This document shows, piece by piece, positions 61,316 to 64,000 of a DNA stretch of 64,000 bases; position 1 is the stretch's first letter, and each line of letters starts with the position of its first letter. Origin of the DNA: Stutzerimonas stutzeri (GTDB taxonomy: Bacteria > Pseudomonadota > Gammaproteobacteria > Pseudomonadales > Pseudomonadaceae); NCBI RefSeq assembly GCF_024451105.1, contig NZ_JANGEY010000005.1, forward strand, positions 124,001 to 188,000, given 5' to 3'. The translations under genes were made by a program, and so were the position numbers. The notes beneath the pieces were generated by a model, which was given only the letters and a program-made list of their open reading frames with translations, did no database searches and had not been told where the DNA came from.

Positions 61316-63532
61316 ATGCGTGCGTTCGTCAGATCCATCTCCCCTCACCGGCGGCACCTGCTGGCCTCGGCCATCGGCCTGGCCGTGGTATCCCTGGCAA
61401 CGCCGGCCATGGCCGAGGAGCAGGGCAGCCTGCAGCTCGACAAGGTCCGCGTGCAGGGCGAGCAGGAGGCCGGCTACAAGAGCGAGGCGGTCGCCTCGCC
61501 GAAGTACACCGCGCCGCTGCTGGACACCCCGCAGACCATCAGCGTGGTGCCGCAGAAGTTGATCGAGCAGCAGCAGGCGCTGAGCCTGCGCCAGGTGCTG
61601 GCCAACGTCTCCGGCATCACCTTCAGTGCCGGTGAGGGCGGTGGAGGCTCCGGCGACAGCATCAACATCCGCGGCTTCGGTGCCAACGCCAACATGCAGA
61701 TCGACGGCCTGCGCGACAGCGCGCAGACCAACCGTACCGACACCTTCAACATCGAGGCGGTCGAGGTCATCAAGGGCCCCAACTCGGTGTTCGGCGGCAG
61801 CGGCACCACCGGCGGCAGCATCAACCAGGTCACCAAGCAGCCGCAGTCGCGCGACTTCACCCGTCTCGGTGCCAGTCTGGGCACCGACAACTACCAGCGC
61901 CTGACCCTGGACACCAACCAGACCCTGGACGGGGTGGGTAGCGACAGCGCCTTCCGTCTCAACCTGATGGCCCACGAGAACGACGTGCCGGGGCGCGACG
62001 AGATCGACCGGCAGCGCTGGGGCATCGCGCCCTCGCTGGCCCTGGGGCTGAGCGCAGATACCCGGCTGACCCTCAGCTACTTCCACCAGAGCGACGACAT
62101 CCTGCCCGACTACGGCGTACCGGCGCTGGACGGCAAGAAGCTCGCCGGCGTCGACCGCGAGGGCTACTTCGGCTGGAAGAACATCGACAAGGACGAGATC
62201 GAGACCGACTCCTTCACCGCCAAGCTCGAGCATGCGTTCAGCGACAGCCTCAGCCTGCAGAACCTGACCCGCTACAGCCGCATCGACCGCGACGCGGTGA
62301 TCTCCGCCTCCCACGTCAATCTGCTCGGCACCGCTGCCGATCCGGTGGCGCCCGGTCGTTACCGCCCGGCCGGCCCGCAGGGCTACGGCCGCGATGTCAG
62401 TACCGAACTGTTGATCAACCAGACCAACCTGCGTGCCGACTTCGCCACCTTCGGTCTGGCGCACAGCCTGGCAACCGGCGTCGAGGTTTCCCGGGAGAAC
62501 TACGATCGCACCACCTACAGCTACGGGCTGAACTTTGCCGGCCGCGACTTCGATCTGGGCAATCCGCCAGGCTACTACAGCGGACCGATCGACAAGGCGG
62601 ATACGGCCGATACCTCGACCCGGCTGGACAACCGGGCGGTCTACGTCTTCGATACCATCGCCCTCGATCCGCAGTGGGACCTGAGCCTGGGCCTGCGCTA
62701 CGACTGGATCGACGGCGAGTACAAGAACGTCGCGCTGCCGGTCGGCACCCTCACCAGGCTGGACAGCCGCGACGAGCAGCTCAGCGGCCGCGCCGGCCTG
62801 GTCTACAAGCCGACCGAGAACGGGCGCATCTATCTTGCCTACGGCACCTCGTTCAACCCCTCGGCCGAATTCCTCGCTTCCAGCGCTGGCGGCCTGAGCG
62901 CGGCGACCGCCGACCTCGCTCCGGAGAAGAACGCGACCTGGGAGCTGGGCAGCAAGTGGGAGCTGTTCGAGCGTCGCCTGGAACTGGACGCCGCACTGTT
63001 CCGGGTCGAGAAGACCAACGCCCGCGAGAGCATGGCCGACGGCAGCACCCAACTGGCCGGCGAGCAGCGCGTGCAGGGCGTCGAGCTGGGCGTGACCGGG
63101 CACATCACCGAGCAGTGGGACGTCTTCGCCAACTACACCTTCCTCGACAGCGAGACCCTCAAGGCGGCCGATACCGCCGCCGGTCGCGCCCGCGAGGGCC
63201 ACGCGCTGGCCAACACCCCGCCGCGCTCGTTCAACCTGTGGACCTCCTACGAGCTGCCGGCCGGCTGGACCCTGGGCTACGGCGCCCGCTACGTCAGCGA
63301 GCGCAACGTCGCCGCCAGCGGCACCGCCAAGCTGGATGCCTACTGGCTGCACAACGCCATGGTCGGTTACCGGGTCAACAGGAACCTCGACCTGCAGCTG
63401 AACCTCAACAACCTGCTCGACGAAGACTACGTGGAGCGGGTGCGCCAGACCCCGGGCGCCGCCACGCGTTCGTCCGCCATCGAGTACGGCGACGGCCGCT
63501 CGGCGATCCTCTCGGCCAACTACGCCTTCTGA
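61316..63532 (+). CDS. TonB-dependent siderophore receptor, FhuA/Fiu-like
   Basis: A 738-residue receptor of the TIGR01783 siderophore type. The signal peptide ends LATPAMAEE, and the TonB box region is LQLDKVRVQGE. The plug has LLDTPQTISVVPQKLIEQQ, SINIRGFGANANMQIDGLRD and VIKGPNSVFGGSGTTGGSIN (in parts). The barrel ends AILSANYAF. Hydroxamate or catechol siderophores are possible. Its plug is clearly similar to PiuA at 51 kb, so the two may be paralogues from a duplication. AGGAGGG lies seven bases before the ATG. A small CCCCGCG/CGCGGGG hairpin follows the stop. Confidence 0.9.
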   Translation: MRAFVRSISPHRRHLLASAIGLAVVSLATPAMAEEQGSLQLDKVRVQGEQEAGYKSEAVASPKYTAPLLDTPQTISVVPQKLIEQQQALSLRQVLANVSGITFSAGEGGGGSGDSINIRGFGANANMQIDGLRDSAQTNRTDTFNIEAVEVIKGPNSVFGGSGTTGGSINQVTKQPQSRDFTRLGASLGTDNYQRLTLDTNQTLDGVGSDSAFRLNLMAHENDVPGRDEIDRQRWGIAPSLALGLSADTRLTLSYFHQSDDILPDYGVPALDGKKLAGVDREGYFGWKNIDKDEIETDSFTAKLEHAFSDSLSLQNLTRYSRIDRDAVISASHVNLLGTAADPVAPGRYRPAGPQGYGRDVSTELLINQTNLRADFATFGLAHSLATGVEVSRENYDRTTYSYGLNFAGRDFDLGNPPGYYSGPIDKADTADTSTRLDNRAVYVFDTIALDPQWDLSLGLRYDWIDGEYKNVALPVGTLTRLDSRDEQLSGRAGLVYKPTENGRIYLAYGTSFNPSAEFLASSAGGLSAATADLAPEKNATWELGSKWELFERRLELDAALFRVEKTNARESMADGSTQLAGEQRVQGVELGVTGHITEQWDVFANYTFLDSETLKAADTAAGRAREGHALANTPPRSFNLWTSYELPAGWTLGYGARYVSERNVAASGTAKLDAYWLHNAMVGYRVNRNLDLQLNLNNLLDEDYVERVRQTPGAATRSSAIEYGDGRSAILSANYAF

Positions 63533-63608
63533 CCGCAACCCCGAGGCGGGCCCCGCGTCGCGGGGCTTCGTCGACTCGGCAGGCGGCGGTCGTGACTGTC
63601 GGGGCGCC

Positions 63609-64000
63609 CTACTCGACGCGCAGCGCCAGCGCGCCCTCGTGCAGGCGGGCGGTCAGGCGCTGGCCCGGCGCGGCGTCGGCGGCGCGGCGCACGGCGCGGC
63701 CGTGCTCGTCGAGGAGGATGCTGTAGCCGCGCCCGAGGGTGGCCAGCGGGCTGACGACCTGCAGGGTCTGCACCGTGGCTTCCAGCTTCTGCCGGCGCTC
63801 GCGCAGGCCGGCGTGCATGGCGCGCGGCAGGCGCTGGGCAAGGTGCTCGAGGCGCTGGCGCAGCAGTTCGAGCAGGCGCTCGGGATGCTGGGCGGCCAGG
63901 CGGGTGTCGAGGTGCGCCAGACGCTCATGGGCGGTGCGCAGGCGCTGGTCCAGCGCCCGGCGCAGGCGCAGCTCCAGGTCGTCGAGGCGCTGGGCCTGCT
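63609..64000 (-). CDS. xseA: Exodeoxyribonuclease VII large subunit (partial, C-terminal)
   Basis: The last 130 or so codons of a gene cut by the right edge. The visible part is a long charged helix (RQRLEHLAQRLPRAM, later GLRERRQKLEATVQTLQ) and the conserved C-terminal block VVSPLATLGRGYSILLDEHG of XseA, ending with GQRLTARLHEGAL. The enzyme degrades single-stranded DNA with XseB. The N-terminal OB fold and catalytic part are outside the window. Confidence 0.87.
   Translation of the reverse strand, partial: QAQRLDDLELRLRRALDQRLRTAHERLAHLDTRLAAQHPERLLELLRQRLEHLAQRLPRAMHAGLRERRQKLEATVQTLQVVSPLATLGRGYSILLDEHGRAVRRAADAAPGQRLTARLHEGALALRVE

Overview
The window is chromosomal DNA from a high-GC gammaproteobacterium of the Pseudomonas group, broadly Pseudomonas/P. 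stutzeri/Azotobacter-like. The evidence is the encoded tmRNA tag ANDDNYALAA, the gene order rpsT-murJ-ribF-ileS-lspA-fkpB-ispH beside a type IV minor pilin cluster, the block thiO/tRNA-Thr/nadC/ampDE/speC/piuAC, and dense coding with long antisense shadow frames. No complete insertion sequence, prophage or CRISPR array is visible. The sequence is cut inside an acyltransferase gene at the left end and inside xseA at the right end.

Region 1 (0-10 kb): slyD, a thiol peroxidase and cysZ are followed by a leftward block with HopJ-like and DUF1244 genes and then folX-folE-folM (tetrahydromonapterin synthesis). Next come a DCC-family thiol protein, a divergent MerR/LitR-type regulator, a chemoreceptor, a short LOV blue-light photoreceptor and a flavodoxin. 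TGTACA/TATACA boxes, two pairs of them exactly 11 bp apart, sit in the fol, DCC/regulator and post-regulator gaps. One pair overlaps a promoter that reads into a short terminated transcript. I read this as a blue-light response locus and it is the most interesting part of the window.

Region 2 (10-18.3 kb): leucine dehydrogenase and a three-gene 2-oxoacid dehydrogenase complex (E1 alpha, E1 beta, E2), then molybdopterin genes in which mobA and moaC form one continuous reading frame, followed by moaD, moaE and moaA. An ArsR-type regulator with a persulfide-sensor-like cysteine pair ends the block.

Region 3 (18.3-25 kb): a broken FadL-family gene, small hypotheticals, ahpC-ahpF, tmRNA, a hemerythrin, a LEA-type lipoprotein and rpsT.

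Region 4 (25-41.6 kb): murJ, ribF, ileS, lspA, fkpB and ispH, mostly overlapping or closely packed. Then come type IV minor pilins (a fimT-like gene on the opposite strand, pilE, fimU, pilV, pilW, pilX) and pilY1, followed by thiO and tRNA-Thr(CGU). The pilin stretch looks less GC-biased than its flanks.

Region 5 (41.6-50.7 kb): nadC, a DUF1631 protein, ampD-ampE, tatD, prfC and speC. A short promoter-terminator unit precedes speC.

Region 6 (50.8-64 kb): an iron-acquisition island with three TonB-dependent receptors, the 2OG-Fe(II) hydroxylase piuC, an FMN hydroxy-acid dehydrogenase and a four-gene PepSY/DUF2271/DUF4198/flavoprotein reductase operon. Fur-like boxes precede piuC and the two divergent receptors.

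Four palindromic intergenic repeats with GTAGG...CCTAC-type ends or related cores lie at about 2.4, 13.5, 31.6 and 47.4 kb.
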